DNA of 64,000 nt from Amycolatopsis deserti (GTDB lineage: Bacteria > Actinomycetota > Actinomycetes > Mycobacteriales > Pseudonocardiaceae): the NCBI RefSeq assembly GCF_014653945.1, contig NZ_BNAU01000011.1:124001-188000 (forward strand). Reading direction: 5' to 3'. Both the position numbers and the translations under genes were made by a program. Of the stretch, positions 24,225-32,281 are shown one piece after another. Each line of letters opens with the position of its first letter. Positions within the stretch are counted from its first letter, which is position 1. Under the pieces are notes generated by a model that made no database searches, was not told the origin of the DNA, and saw only the letters and a list, made by a program, of their open reading frames with translations.

Positions 24225-24515
24225 ATGCCGCAGGCGCTGTCGGACACCGAAATCGCCCGTGCCCTGGGCGGGCTCGCGAACTGGCGCGGGGACACCAGCC
24301 ACCTGTGGCGCACCGTCCGCGTGCCGGAGCAGGCGCACGGCACGCTGATCGGCCGCGTGCAGCAGGACGCCGCGGAGCTGAGCGACCACGCCCAGTTCGA
24401 ACGCCGCCGGGGCGAGCTGACGTTCACGGTGACCACGGGCTTCCCGGGCCGGGTGACCGAGCCGGACCTGTGGCTGGCGCGCCGCATCGAAGCGCTGCTG
24501 GCCGAGCTGACCTGA
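24225..24515 (+). CDS. Pterin-4a-carbinolamine dehydratase-like protein, degenerate
   Basis: Protein of 96 aa with the PCD fold pattern: LSDTEIARALGGLANWRGD, a central amphipathic helix, LTFTVTT and TEPDLWLARRIEALL. True enzymes have a His-His-Pro motif and a later Thr-His-Asp. Here the equivalents read DHA and TTGFPG, so only one of three active-site His remains. It may be a non-catalytic relative. It is preceded by CGGAAGGAGCAGCC and stands alone between terminator-flanked neighbours. Confidence 0.75.
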   Translation: MPQALSDTEIARALGGLANWRGDTSHLWRTVRVPEQAHGTLIGRVQQDAAELSDHAQFERRRGELTFTVTTGFPGRVTEPDLWLARRIEALLAELT

Positions 24516-24521
24516 CCCCGC

Positions 24522-24549
24522 GCGAGTCCCACCTGAGCGTGGGACTCGC
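24522..24549. terminator. Bidirectional terminator
   Basis: GCGAGTCCCAC and GTGGGACTCGC form a perfect 11-bp stem with loop CTGAGC. It lies seven bases after the pterin-dehydratase-like stop and five before the convergent SDR stop. Confidence 0.85.
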
Positions 24550-24554
24550 CGGCG

Positions 24555-25382
24555 TCAGATCTTGCGCCAGCTGTTGTCGCCGAGGCCGGAGGCGCCCTGC
24601 GGGCCCATCAGCAGCATCCCGCCGTCCACCACGTACGACGAGCCGGTCACGTACCCGGCCGCGGGCGTGGTCAGGAACGCCACCACCGCAGCGACCTCCT
24701 CCGCGTGCCCGGTCCGCCCCAGCGGCACCCCGGGGCGCTCCTGGTCGTGCGGGTTCACGTCGGTCTGGCCCGTCATCGGCGTGGAGATCTCGCCCGGCGC
24801 CACCGAATTGACCGTGATGCCGTACTCGGCCAGCTCCAGCGCCAGCACCTTGGTCAGCATGCCCATCCCGGCCTTCGCCGCGCAGTAGGGCGCCGCGCCG
24901 ACCTTCGGGGCGTGCTCGTGCACGCTGGTGATGTTGACGATCCGCCCGCCGGTGCCGGCGTCGATCATCCGCCGCGCCGCCCGCTGCGCGCACAGGAACG
25001 CGCCGTCCAGGTCGACGCTCAGCACGTGCCGCCAGGTGTCGAAGTCCATGTCCATCACCCGCTGGCCGGTGCCCGTGCCGGCGCAGTTGACCAGCACGTC
25101 GACGCCACCGAGCGCGTCGGCCAGCTCGTCGATGGCGGCGGCCGCGGTGGGCAGGTCGCCCAGGTCGAGCCGCCGCACCTCGGCGCGGGCGCCGGCCTCG
25201 CGCACCTGCTCGGCGGTCGCGTTGGCGCCGTCCTCGTCGCGGTGCCAGGTGATGCCGACGTCCACGCCGCCACCACCGAGCGCGACGGCGATCGCGCGGC
25301 CGATGCCGGAGTCGGACCCGGTCACGATCGCGGTCCGCGGCCGTCCGGCCTGCTCTGCGGGAAGGGGAGCTGTGTGCGTCAT
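24555..25382 (-). CDS. SDR-family oxidoreductase (glucose-dehydrogenase-like)
   Basis: Classical short-chain dehydrogenase of 275 aa. The cofactor loop is TGSDSGIGRAIA, NAG appears as VNCAGTG, the catalytic Ser is in ITSVHEHAP, YCAAK supplies Tyr and Lys, and PGEISTPM follows. A proline/alanine-rich N-terminal stretch precedes the Rossmann fold. TAGCTG six bases before the ATG and no ribosome site indicate a leaderless transcript. The substrate is unknown; sugar or polyol is the commonest for this subgroup. Confidence 0.88.
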   Translation of the reverse strand: MTHTAPLPAEQAGRPRTAIVTGSDSGIGRAIAVALGGGGVDVGITWHRDEDGANATAEQVREAGARAEVRRLDLGDLPTAAAAIDELADALGGVDVLVNCAGTGTGQRVMDMDFDTWRHVLSVDLDGAFLCAQRAARRMIDAGTGGRIVNITSVHEHAPKVGAAPYCAAKAGMGMLTKVLALELAEYGITVNSVAPGEISTPMTGQTDVNPHDQERPGVPLGRTGHAEEVAAVVAFLTTPAAGYVTGSSYVVDGGMLLMGPQGASGLGDNSWRKI

Positions 25383-25410
25383 ACCGACCAGCTACCCGGG
25401 CGCGGCGCCG

Positions 25411-26574
25411 TTAACCCACGGGCCCCTCGACCAGGGCGGCGGTCGCGCTGTGCCGCTGCCCGGCCTGGTCCAGCCAGGTGACCGTGACGTGGTCGCCCGG
25501 GTGCAGCGTGTCCATCACCGCGGTCAGATCGGTCGCCGAGCCCACCGTGCGGCCGTCCAGGCCGGCGATGACGTCCCCGGCCCGCAGCCCCGCGTTGTCC
25601 GCCGGGCCGCCGGAGACCACCTGCTGCACCAGCGCGCCCGGCCCGCCCGCGTCGCTCACCGAGACGCCGATGAACGCCGACGGTCCGATGTGGATGGTGT
25701 CCGAACCCTGGCCGGCCGCGATCTTCCGGGCCAGGTTCAGCGCGTCGTCGATCGGGATGGCGAACCCGCTCACCCCGCTGGAGCGCCCGTCCTGCCCGAA
25801 CTGGTAGCCGGTCGAGGCCGCGGTGTTCATCCCGATCACCTTGCCGTCGGCGTCGGCCAGCGCGCCGCCGGAATCGCCCGACTGGATGTTCGCGTCCACC
25901 TGGATGAGCCCGGTCAGCTGCTCGCTGCTGCCCGTCGACTCGTCCGTCGCGGTGATCGACTGGTTCAGCGCGGTCACCTTCCCGGGTGAGACGCTCGGTT
26001 CGCCGCCGTCGCCACCGGCGTTGCCGAGCCCGACCACCGGATCACCGACGGACACCGCCGAGGAGTCGCCCGTGGTGACGGTGTCCAGCCCGGAGGCGTT
26101 CTGCAGCCGCAGCAGCGCCACGTCCCGCGACCGGCTGTACCCCATGACCCCGGCGCGGTAGGTGCGCCCGGTGTCCACGTCGGTCACCTTGATGCTGGTG
26201 GCGCCCGCGACGACGTGGTTGTTCGTCAGGACCTGGCCGTCCGCGGTGAGCACCATCCCGGTGCCGGCGGCCTGCTGCCCGGAGTAGCCCAGCGTGGCGT
26301 AGACGTCGACCAGGCCCGGCTCGACCTTCTTCGCGACGTCGGCCACGTCCAGTGTGGAGCTGCTGGTCTGCTCGTTGCGCAGGCCGCGCTCGAACGGCGA
26401 CGAGGTGCTGCCCGGCGACAGGGACCCGCGCCCCAGGTCCCACGCGACGAAGCCCAGCGCGAGCAGCACCACCAGCCCGAGCACGCTCAGCAGCGTGCCG
26501 AGCCCGCGCTTGCGGCGCGGCGGCGGTGGCGGCGGGGGCGCCCAGGGGTCGTACCGCGGTGGGTAGTAGCTCAT
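25411..26574 (-). CDS. HtrA/DegP-like membrane-anchored serine protease
   Basis: Protease of 387 aa. A cytoplasmic proline-rich head (WAPPPPPPPRR) and one transmembrane helix (about 26-45) anchor a trypsin-like domain outside the membrane. The catalytic triad is His 120 (LTNNHVVAG), Asp 151 (SRDVALLRL) and Ser 235 (SGDSGGAL). A C-terminal PDZ domain (about 295-385) contains GPADNAGLRAGDVIAGLDG. This matches actinobacterial PepD/HtrA proteins in envelope-stress protein quality control. The start at MSYYPP is chosen because upstream codons lack protein-like sequence and a GAGAGGCACGC site precedes it. Confidence 0.92.
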   Translation of the reverse strand: MSYYPPRYDPWAPPPPPPPRRKRGLGTLLSVLGLVVLLALGFVAWDLGRGSLSPGSTSSPFERGLRNEQTSSSTLDVADVAKKVEPGLVDVYATLGYSGQQAAGTGMVLTADGQVLTNNHVVAGATSIKVTDVDTGRTYRAGVMGYSRSRDVALLRLQNASGLDTVTTGDSSAVSVGDPVVGLGNAGGDGGEPSVSPGKVTALNQSITATDESTGSSEQLTGLIQVDANIQSGDSGGALADADGKVIGMNTAASTGYQFGQDGRSSGVSGFAIPIDDALNLARKIAAGQGSDTIHIGPSAFIGVSVSDAGGPGALVQQVVSGGPADNAGLRAGDVIAGLDGRTVGSATDLTAVMDTLHPGDHVTVTWLDQAGQRHSATAALVEGPVG

Positions 26575-26682
26575 GCGTGCCTCTCCTCCGCCGTCCAGTG
26601 AACCCCCCTTCTCTGAGATTGGCCTGCGGCCGGACCGTGAAACACCTGAGAAGCCCCCGCGTTTGCCCAGTTGACCATGGGG

Positions 26683-26695
26683 TACACCGGGCCTG
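26683..26695 (+). promoter_or_regulatory. -10 box before the lipoprotein operon
   Basis: TACACC lies seven bases before the ATG with no ribosome binding site between, the pattern of a leaderless transcript. TTGACC at 26671 is too close to act as its -35. Confidence 0.4.
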
Positions 26696-27133
26696 ATGCG
26701 GAAGAGGACGGCCTTCGCGGGTCTCGTGCTCGCGATCACGCTCACCGCCTGTTCCGGCAGCTCAGCAGCGAGCTACGCGGACAGCGCGGTGGTCCGCGCG
26801 CAGGAGGGCCTGTCCGCCGTCGGCACCCTGCACCAGATCATCGTGGCCCACACCGAGGGCCGCCTGTTCCCCACGTTCGCCACCGCCGCCGTGGACGACG
26901 CGCTCGCCACCGCCACCAAGGCCCTCGACGAGCTGGACAGCCAGCCACCCACCAGCCCGGAGACCCAGCAGCTCTACGACGAGCTGCACCCGCGCCTGCA
27001 GGACGCGGTCGCGCGCGCCACCGAGGCCCAGGAAGCGCTCGAGGCGGCCGACACCGGACGGATCGCCGCGGTGGACGGCGAGCTGGTGCGCGTCAGCGAC
27101 CAGCTGACCGCGTTCGTGGAGAGTCACGCATGA
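26696..27133 (+). CDS. Small lipoprotein, unknown function
   Basis: Lipoprotein of 145 aa. The N terminus MRKRTAFAGLVLAITLTACSG ends in an LTAC lipobox, so the mature protein is anchored by Cys 19 to the outer face of the membrane. The rest is predominantly alpha-helical, rich in Ala and Glu, without a family I recognise. Its stop overlaps the Nramp-like gene start (ATGA), so it is made together with that transporter and may be an accessory or sensor lipoprotein. Confidence 0.85.
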   Translation: MRKRTAFAGLVLAITLTACSGSSAASYADSAVVRAQEGLSAVGTLHQIIVAHTEGRLFPTFATAAVDDALATATKALDELDSQPPTSPETQQLYDELHPRLQDAVARATEAQEALEAADTGRIAAVDGELVRVSDQLTAFVESHA

Positions 27134-28362
27134 AGAAGGCCCTCGCCGTCACCCTGGGCGTCCTCACCGCCATCGGCGGGTTCGTCGACATCGGCGACCT
27201 GGTCGCCAACGCCGAGTCCGGCGCCCGCTTCGGCATGCGGCAGGCGTGGATCGTGGTCGTCGGAGTCATCGGCATCTGCGTGTTCGCCGAAATGGCCGGC
27301 CGGGTCGCCGCGGTCAGCGGCCGCCCGGTGTTCGACCTGGTCCGCGAGCGGCTCGGCCCGCGCACCGCGATGGCCAACCTCATCGGGTCCTACCTGGTCA
27401 CGCTGCTGACCCTGACCGCGGAGATCGGCGGCATCGCCCTGACCATCCAGCTCGCCAGCGGCCTGCCCCACGTGCTGTGGGTGCCGCTGGCCGGGTTCGC
27501 CGTGTGGATCGTGCTGTGGCGCGTGAAGTTCGAGGTGATGGAGCAGGTCTTCGGCGTGTTCGGGCTCGCGCTGGTGGTGTTCGTGGTCGCCCTGATCGCG
27601 CTCGACCCGCCGTGGGGCACCTTCGCCCAGCAGCTCACGCACGCCGGGCCGCCGCAGGGGGAGAACTGGGGCACCTGGGGGTACGTCGCGGTGTCGCTGT
27701 TCGCCTCCGCGCTCACCCCCTACGAGGTGTTCTTCTTCTCCTCCGGCGGGGTGGAGGAGAAGTGGACGACGAAGGACCTGTCCACCGAGCGCAGCAACAC
27801 CTTCGTCGGCTTCCCGCTCGGCGGGCTGCTCGGCCTGGCGATCATGGGCTGCGCGGCGACCGTGTTCGAGCCGGCCGGGATCGAGGTCGACCAGCTCAGC
27901 CAGACCGCGCTGCCGGTCGCGCTCGCGCTGGGCAAGCTGGGCCTGGTCGTGGTGATGATCGGGTTCTTCGCCGCCACGTTCGGCGCCGCCCTGGAGACCG
28001 GGCTGTCCACCGGCTACTCGATCGCGCAGTACTTCGGCTGGCAGTGGGGCAAGCTGGTGAAACCCCGCGAGGCGGCGCGGTTCCACACCGTGATGCTGGT
28101 CAGCGTCCTGCTGGGCACCGCGGCGCTGCTGACCACCATCGACCCGGTGCAGATCACCGAGCTGTCGCTGCTGTTCAGCGCGGTGGTGCTGCCGCTGACC
28201 TACCTGCCGATCCTGGTCGTCGCCAACGACCGGGACTACCTCGGCGACCACGCCAACGGGCGGGTGCAGAACTTCCTCGGCGTGACCTTCCTGATCATCA
28301 TCGTCATCGCCGCGGTCGCCGCGATCCCGCTCATGATCATCACCGGGATGGGGAAGACGTGA
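27130..28362 (+). CDS. Nramp-superfamily transporter with altered metal motifs
   Basis: Membrane protein of 410 aa with about eleven helices and Nramp/APC-like organisation. Canonical Nramp proteins carry Asp-Pro-Gly-Asn in helix 1 and Met-Pro-His in helix 6. Here the helix 1 region reads GGFVDIGDLVAN and the helix 6 region SALTPYEVFFF. The paired loss suggests a different substrate or mechanism from Mn/Fe import. Possible roles are Mg transport (the plant NRMT type also deviates) or a non-metal solute; both are inference. The operon continues with two PRC-barrel genes. Confidence 0.85.
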   Translation: MKKALAVTLGVLTAIGGFVDIGDLVANAESGARFGMRQAWIVVVGVIGICVFAEMAGRVAAVSGRPVFDLVRERLGPRTAMANLIGSYLVTLLTLTAEIGGIALTIQLASGLPHVLWVPLAGFAVWIVLWRVKFEVMEQVFGVFGLALVVFVVALIALDPPWGTFAQQLTHAGPPQGENWGTWGYVAVSLFASALTPYEVFFFSSGGVEEKWTTKDLSTERSNTFVGFPLGGLLGLAIMGCAATVFEPAGIEVDQLSQTALPVALALGKLGLVVVMIGFFAATFGAALETGLSTGYSIAQYFGWQWGKLVKPREAARFHTVMLVSVLLGTAALLTTIDPVQITELSLLFSAVVLPLTYLPILVVANDRDYLGDHANGRVQNFLGVTFLIIIVIAAVAAIPLMIITGMGKT

Positions 28363-28751
28363 TCCTCGGACGGCCGGACCCGCTGCGCGTCGAGTTCCAC
28401 CTCCTCGACCGCCAGATCGTCGACGTCGACGGGCACCCCGTGGGCAAGGTCGACGACGTGGAGCTGGTGCGCGCCCCCGACGGGACCTACCGGGTCACCG
28501 CGTTGCTGGTCGGCCAGCACGTGCTGGGGGAGCGGGTCGGCGGGCTCCTCGGCCGGATGCTGTGCCGGCTGGCCGTGCGGCTCGGCGGCGGCCGGATCGA
28601 GCCGCTGCGGATCACCTACGACCACGTCAAACAGGTCAGCAGCGACGTGACCCTGTCGCTGCGTGCGGAGGTGCTGGAGGTGCCGCCGTTGGAGAAGTGG
28701 TTGCGGGACAAGCTGATCGCGCGCATCCCGGGGTCCGGTCATGGCGGATGA
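28359..28751 (+). CDS. PRC-barrel domain protein 1
   Basis: Soluble protein of 130 aa. The N-terminal half is a PRC barrel (FHLLDRQIVDVDGHPVGKVD). The rest, rich in Arg and Leu, ends EKWLRDKLIARIPG. The GTG start overlaps the transporter stop (GTGA). PRC barrels often act as RNA- or membrane-protein-associated adaptors, and some actinobacterial MgtE-type Mg channels carry them. Here the barrel is a separate, coupled polypeptide, so a cytoplasmic regulatory partner of the transporter is the natural hypothesis. Confidence 0.85.
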   Translation: MILGRPDPLRVEFHLLDRQIVDVDGHPVGKVDDVELVRAPDGTYRVTALLVGQHVLGERVGGLLGRMLCRLAVRLGGGRIEPLRITYDHVKQVSSDVTLSLRAEVLEVPPLEKWLRDKLIARIPGSGHGG

Positions 28752-29019
28752 GGTGGTGCGGGCCAGTCAGCTGCTCGGCCGGCGGGTCTACGACTCGGGC
28801 GGGCGGCCGCTGGGGAAGGTGACCGACCTGATCACGCGGCTGGACGAGCAGGAGCGGGAGCAGGTCGTGGCGGTGCTGGTGACCCCGGGGCGGCGGGGCC
28901 GGCTGCTCGGCTACGAGCGGACCAGCCAGCGCGGGCCGTGGCTGCTGGCGTGGCTGGCGGCCGTGCTGCACCGGGGAACGCGGGAGGTGCCCTGGTCGCA
29001 GGTGCGCTGGACCCGCTGA
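28741..29019 (+). CDS. PRC-barrel domain protein 2
   Basis: Second PRC-barrel protein, 92 aa, beginning ADEVVRASQLLGRRVYDSGG with GRPLGKVTDLITRLDE typical of the fold. It overlaps the previous gene by 11 nt and ends the four-gene operon. The two barrels are different enough to be two halves of a heteromer rather than a recent duplication. No catalytic residues are expected in this family. Confidence 0.85.
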   Translation: MADEVVRASQLLGRRVYDSGGRPLGKVTDLITRLDEQEREQVVAVLVTPGRRGRLLGYERTSQRGPWLLAWLAAVLHRGTREVPWSQVRWTR

Positions 29020-29106
29020 ATAACGGGACGCAACCTCCGGCCCGCCGGCACGTCTGGAGAGCACCAGCGCTGGGATTCCCGTTCCTCTCCCGGCAGGAGG
29101 TCACCG

Positions 29107-29595
29107 ATGACCCTCACCCCACGGCGCCTGCTCGCAGCCTGCGCCGCCGCTCTGCTCGCTCTCTCGGGCGCCGTGGTCGCCGCGGCGCCGGCCGGCGCCC
29201 AAGCGGGTGTCGCCACCATGACGAACATCCGCACCGGCCTCAACACCGGTTTCGACCGGATCGTGCTGGACATGACCGGCCCGCCGCCCCAGGTCTCCTA
29301 CCAGTGGACCGACGAGCTGCGTGCCGACGGTTCCGGGGAGATCGTGTGGCTCACCGGCGAGCACTTCCTCGCCGTCACCACCACTCCGGCCCGCGCGCAC
29401 GACGACAACGGCAACCGCACCTACCCCGGGCCGGACAAGTTCCGCACCCGCAACCTCCGCAACGTCATGGCCGTGGCCGTGACCGGGGACTACGAGGGGT
29501 ACGTGTCGATCGGCCTCGGCACCCGGTACCAGTCCTGGGTCCGGGTGTTCACCCTCACCGCACCGACCCGCGTCGTCATCGACGTGGGCAACTGA
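29107..29595 (+). CDS. Secreted AMIN-like domain protein
   Basis: Exported protein of 162 aa. The signal peptide has an Arg-containing N terminus, a long Ala/Leu core and an APAGAQA cleavage site near residue 32. The mature part has the AMIN-like pattern: VATMTNIRTGLNTGFDRIVLDM near its start and TLTAPTRVVIDVGN at its end. AMIN-type domains target proteins to peptidoglycan or polysaccharide, so a wall-associated role is inferred. A CCGGCAGGAGGTCACCG ribosome site precedes the ATG. Confidence 0.85.
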   Translation: MTLTPRRLLAACAAALLALSGAVVAAAPAGAQAGVATMTNIRTGLNTGFDRIVLDMTGPPPQVSYQWTDELRADGSGEIVWLTGEHFLAVTTTPARAHDDNGNRTYPGPDKFRTRNLRNVMAVAVTGDYEGYVSIGLGTRYQSWVRVFTLTAPTRVVIDVGN

Positions 29596-29604
29596 AATCG
29601 AGCG

Positions 29605-29631
29605 CCGGGCGGCCGCACGGAGGCCGCCCGG
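29605..29631. terminator. Bidirectional terminator
   Basis: CCGGGCGGCC and GGCCGCCCGG form a perfect 10-bp stem with loop GCACGGA. It lies between the AMIN-like gene and the convergent flavoprotein gene that ends the conservon operon. Confidence 0.87.
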
Positions 29632-30861
29632 TCACACCGACGCCAGGTACTCCTCGGTCTTGACCGGGTCCAGCAGCCAGTGCTGGAAGTCGGTCGGGTT
29701 GTTGAAGCCGTTCACGAACCGCTTCGCCACGGCCGGGTTCGTCTGCGCCGCGCCGAGGATCTGCTGCACGTGCGGCGGTGGCGGCTGCAGCATCGCGTTG
29801 GTGAACGTGGTGACCCACTGGGCGTGCTCCCAGTACCGGTCGAACGCCCGCTGCATCCAGTCGCGGTCGAACGGCCGGTCCTCGTTCTCCAGGATGCTGC
29901 CCAGGTACGACTCGGCGCACTTGGCTGCGTTGTTCGCGCCCTGGCCGGTGATCGGGTCGTTGGCCACCACCACGTCGGCCATGCCGAGCACGAAGGTGCC
30001 CGACGGCAGCTCGCCCACCGGGTGCCGCACCACCGGCGCGTACCCGCCGACCAGCACGGCCTTGCCGTCGGTGAGCTCCGCGTTCTTCGCCCGCTCGTAC
30101 TCCCACGGGATGTACTGCCGGAACAGCTCCAGGTGCCGCCGCAGCTGCTCGGCCGCGGGCGGCCGGTCGGCGAACGCGTCGAACGGACCGCCCGGGACGC
30201 CGGAGACGTAGAAGATGTCGCACGGGCCGGACAGCGTGTAGGCCGGGATGTTGATCAGCTCGCCGACGCCCGGGATGATGTTCATCCACACGTCGGTGGT
30301 GCCCGGGCGTTCCGGGCGCGACTCCTGACCGTGCACATAGGACACCGAAAGCCGGCGCTGTGGCTTGGTGTAGGGCGATCGCGACGGGTCGCGGTCGAAC
30401 AGCTGCACCAGTTCGCCCTTGCCGGCCGCGACGATCACCAGCTCGTAGAGCCGGGCCAGCGCGTTGAGATCGGCCGTGGTGACGCCGTGGATCACGACGT
30501 TGCCGCCGCGCTCCTCGAACAGCTCGAGCCACGTCGACATCTTCACCCGCTGGTCGATGGACTGCGCCGGACCGCCGTCCCACGAGGCGATCCAGTTCAG
30601 CGCCCGCTGCCCGTCCGGCCCGGCCATCGAAAACCCTTGCCCGGCCACGCGGGGCGCGACGTCGTCCCACAGGTTCAGCCCGTGCCGGCGCTCGATGGCG
30701 AGCGCGTCGGCGAACATGCACTGCGTCGAGGTGACCCAGCCGGCGCGGATCTCGTCCGGCGTGCGCGCGGACATCACGGTGACGTCGTAGCCGTGCTCCT
30801 GCAGGCTCAGCGCGAGCTGCAGGCCCGACTGGCCCGAACCGACGATCAGGATCTTACGCAT
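29632..30861 (-). CDS. Styrene/indole monooxygenase-like flavoprotein (StyA family)
   Basis: Two-component-type FAD monooxygenase of 409 aa. It has the N-terminal dinucleotide motif IVGSGQSGLQLALSLQEHG and the StyA-type segment RAGWVTSTQCMFADALAIER. VVANDPITGQGANNAAKC corresponds to the FAD-contacting GD-like region. StyA enzymes epoxidise styrene or hydroxylate indole using reduced FAD from a separate reductase (StyB), and none is encoded nearby. The gene overlaps the conservon GTPase gene by 8 nt and is the last of five co-transcribed genes, where Streptomyces conservons often have a cytochrome P450. Confidence 0.9.
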   Translation of the reverse strand: MRKILIVGSGQSGLQLALSLQEHGYDVTVMSARTPDEIRAGWVTSTQCMFADALAIERRHGLNLWDDVAPRVAGQGFSMAGPDGQRALNWIASWDGGPAQSIDQRVKMSTWLELFEERGGNVVIHGVTTADLNALARLYELVIVAAGKGELVQLFDRDPSRSPYTKPQRRLSVSYVHGQESRPERPGTTDVWMNIIPGVGELINIPAYTLSGPCDIFYVSGVPGGPFDAFADRPPAAEQLRRHLELFRQYIPWEYERAKNAELTDGKAVLVGGYAPVVRHPVGELPSGTFVLGMADVVVANDPITGQGANNAAKCAESYLGSILENEDRPFDRDWMQRAFDRYWEHAQWVTTFTNAMLQPPPPHVQQILGAAQTNPAVAKRFVNGFNNPTDFQHWLLDPVKTEEYLASV

Positions 30862-31468
30862 GGGCGCGGATCCGGCCCCCCTCCGAGACTTCGGCCAGTG
30901 ACAGCGTGTAGGACACCAGTTCCTGCAGGGTTTCCAGCACCGACGCCTTGTCCCGCGCGTCGCAGGTGACCAGCGGGACGTCCGGGCTGAGCGCCAGCGC
31001 CTCCCGGACTTCGTCGACGTCGTGCGCGAGCTGCCCGTCGAACCGGTTGATGGCGACGATGAACGGCAGGTCCGAGTCGTTCTCGAAGTAGTTGATCGCG
31101 GCGAACGACTGGTCCAGCCGGCGCGTGTCGACCAGCACGATGGCGCCGAGCGCGCCGCGGGAGAGGTCGTCCCACAGGAACCAGAACCGGGCCTGCCCGG
31201 GAGTGCCGAACAGGTACAGCATCAGGTCGTCGTACAGCGAGATCCGGCCGAAGTCCATGGCGACGGTGGTGGTGGTCTTGGCGCCGTCCGGCGGCAGGTC
31301 GTCCACGCCCTCGCTGGCCTCGGTCATCCACGCCTCGGTGTTCAGCGGCGGCACCTCGGACACGGACCCGACCAGCGTCGTCTTGCCCACCCCGAACCCG
31401 CCCGCGACGACGATCTTCGCCGAGATCGTCAGCGTGCCCGGATCAGACGGGGAGCTGCTTGAGTCCAT
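30854..31468 (-). CDS. Conservon GTP-binding protein (CvnD-type)
   Basis: Small Ras-like/MglA-type GTPase of 204 aa. P-loop VVAGGFGVGKTTLVGSV lies near residue 20. Switch-2-like LFGTPGQARFWFLWDD and VAINRFDG (NKxD equivalent, degenerate) follow. This is the D component of a conservon, thought to form a membrane-associated switch with CvnA-C. It overlaps the DUF742 gene upstream by 26 nt and the flavoprotein gene downstream by 8 nt. Confidence 0.93.
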   Translation of the reverse strand: MDSSSSPSDPGTLTISAKIVVAGGFGVGKTTLVGSVSEVPPLNTEAWMTEASEGVDDLPPDGAKTTTTVAMDFGRISLYDDLMLYLFGTPGQARFWFLWDDLSRGALGAIVLVDTRRLDQSFAAINYFENDSDLPFIVAINRFDGQLAHDVDEVREALALSPDVPLVTCDARDKASVLETLQELVSYTLSLAEVSEGGRIRAHA

Positions 31469-31823
31469 TGAGGATCCTCTCGAGCATGGTCCGGTCGTGG
31501 GAGTAGGCGTGGGCGGTCGGGTGGATGAACACCGCCCCCTGCGCGGCCAGGTCGCTGACCAGCACGCGAACCACCCCGAGCGGGATGGTCAGCAGCGAGG
31601 ACAGCTCGGCGATCGAGACCTGGGAGCGGGCCCGCTCGTAGAGGGCCCGCGACTCCGGCATGAGCTTCTCCGCCAGGGCCGGGTCGTAGTGCGGCACCGA
31701 GATCAGCGTCTCGACCAGCAGCTGGTGGCGCGCCCGGGTGCGGCCGCCGGTCAGCGTGTACGGGCGGATCCGCTTGCTGCGCGGCTTGACCGCCCGCTCG
31801 TCCGGCCCGGTGTCCTGGGACAT
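31443..31823 (-). CDS. Conservon DUF742 protein (CvnC-type)
   Basis: Protein of 126 aa of the DUF742 family. It has the diagnostic start IRPYTLTGGRTRARHQLLVETL and a winged-helix-like portion RSQVSIAELSSLLTIPLGVVRVLVSDLAA, and ends MLERILNGLKQLPV. The fold resembles a DNA-binding winged helix, although family members act in protein complexes. It is third gene of the conservon, 26 nt downstream of the Roadblock gene. Confidence 0.93.
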   Translation of the reverse strand: MSQDTGPDERAVKPRSKRIRPYTLTGGRTRARHQLLVETLISVPHYDPALAEKLMPESRALYERARSQVSIAELSSLLTIPLGVVRVLVSDLAAQGAVFIHPTAHAYSHDRTMLERILNGLKQLPV

Positions 31824-31849
31824 CGCGAATCACATCCTGTCGGGAACGC

Positions 31850-32281
31850 TCAGGCCTGGGGCCGGCGGCCGGTGAGCACGCGGCGCAGGTCCGCGCGCAT
31901 CTCGGGGGTCAGCGCGTGGCCGGCGCTGGAGACGAACTGCGTCATCTCGTAGGCGACGACCTTCATGTCGCAGTCGGAGGTGGTCAGCACGGCCAGTCCG
32001 GCGTGCGCGTCGATGCCCATGAACAGGAAGTACCCGTGGGTGAGCCGGATGATGATCTGCTCGCAGGTGCCCTTGTCGAACAGCGCCGCGCTGTTGCGCG
32101 CCAGGCTGAGCAGGCCGCTGGCGATCGCGGCGAGCTGCTCGCGCTCCTCGGTCGACATGTCGTCGGAGGCGGTGAGCGGGAAGCCGTCCGAGGACATGAT
32201 CAGCGCGTGCGACACGCCGTGGACCTTGCGGACGAAGTCGTTGATCAGCCAGGTGAAGTCCTGGCCGGTGTCGGCGGTCAC
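31850..32281 (-). CDS. Conservon Roadblock/LC7 protein (CvnB-type)
   Basis: Roadblock/LC7-domain protein of 143 aa, the usual regulator of the small GTPase in a conservon (MglB-like). It starts FTWLINDFVRKVHGVSHALI, continues with SSDGFPLTASDDMSTEEREQ and ends with a Roadblock beta-sheet core. The GTG start overlaps the kinase stop (GTGA). Confidence 0.92.
   Translation of the reverse strand: MTADTGQDFTWLINDFVRKVHGVSHALIMSSDGFPLTASDDMSTEEREQLAAIASGLLSLARNSAALFDKGTCEQIIIRLTHGYFLFMGIDAHAGLAVLTTSDCDMKVVAYEMTQFVSSAGHALTPEMRADLRRVLTGRRPQA

Noticed and set aside
26671-26688. TTGACC with TACACC as a -35/-10 pair for the lipoprotein operon.
   Set aside because: The spacer is only six bases; a functional sigma-70-type promoter needs about 16-19. 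Only the -10 was retained.
29632-30861. A styrene degradation pathway.
   Set aside because: Only a StyA-like oxygenase is present, inside a conservon operon. StyB, StyC and StyD homologues are absent nearby, so catabolism of styrene is not supported.
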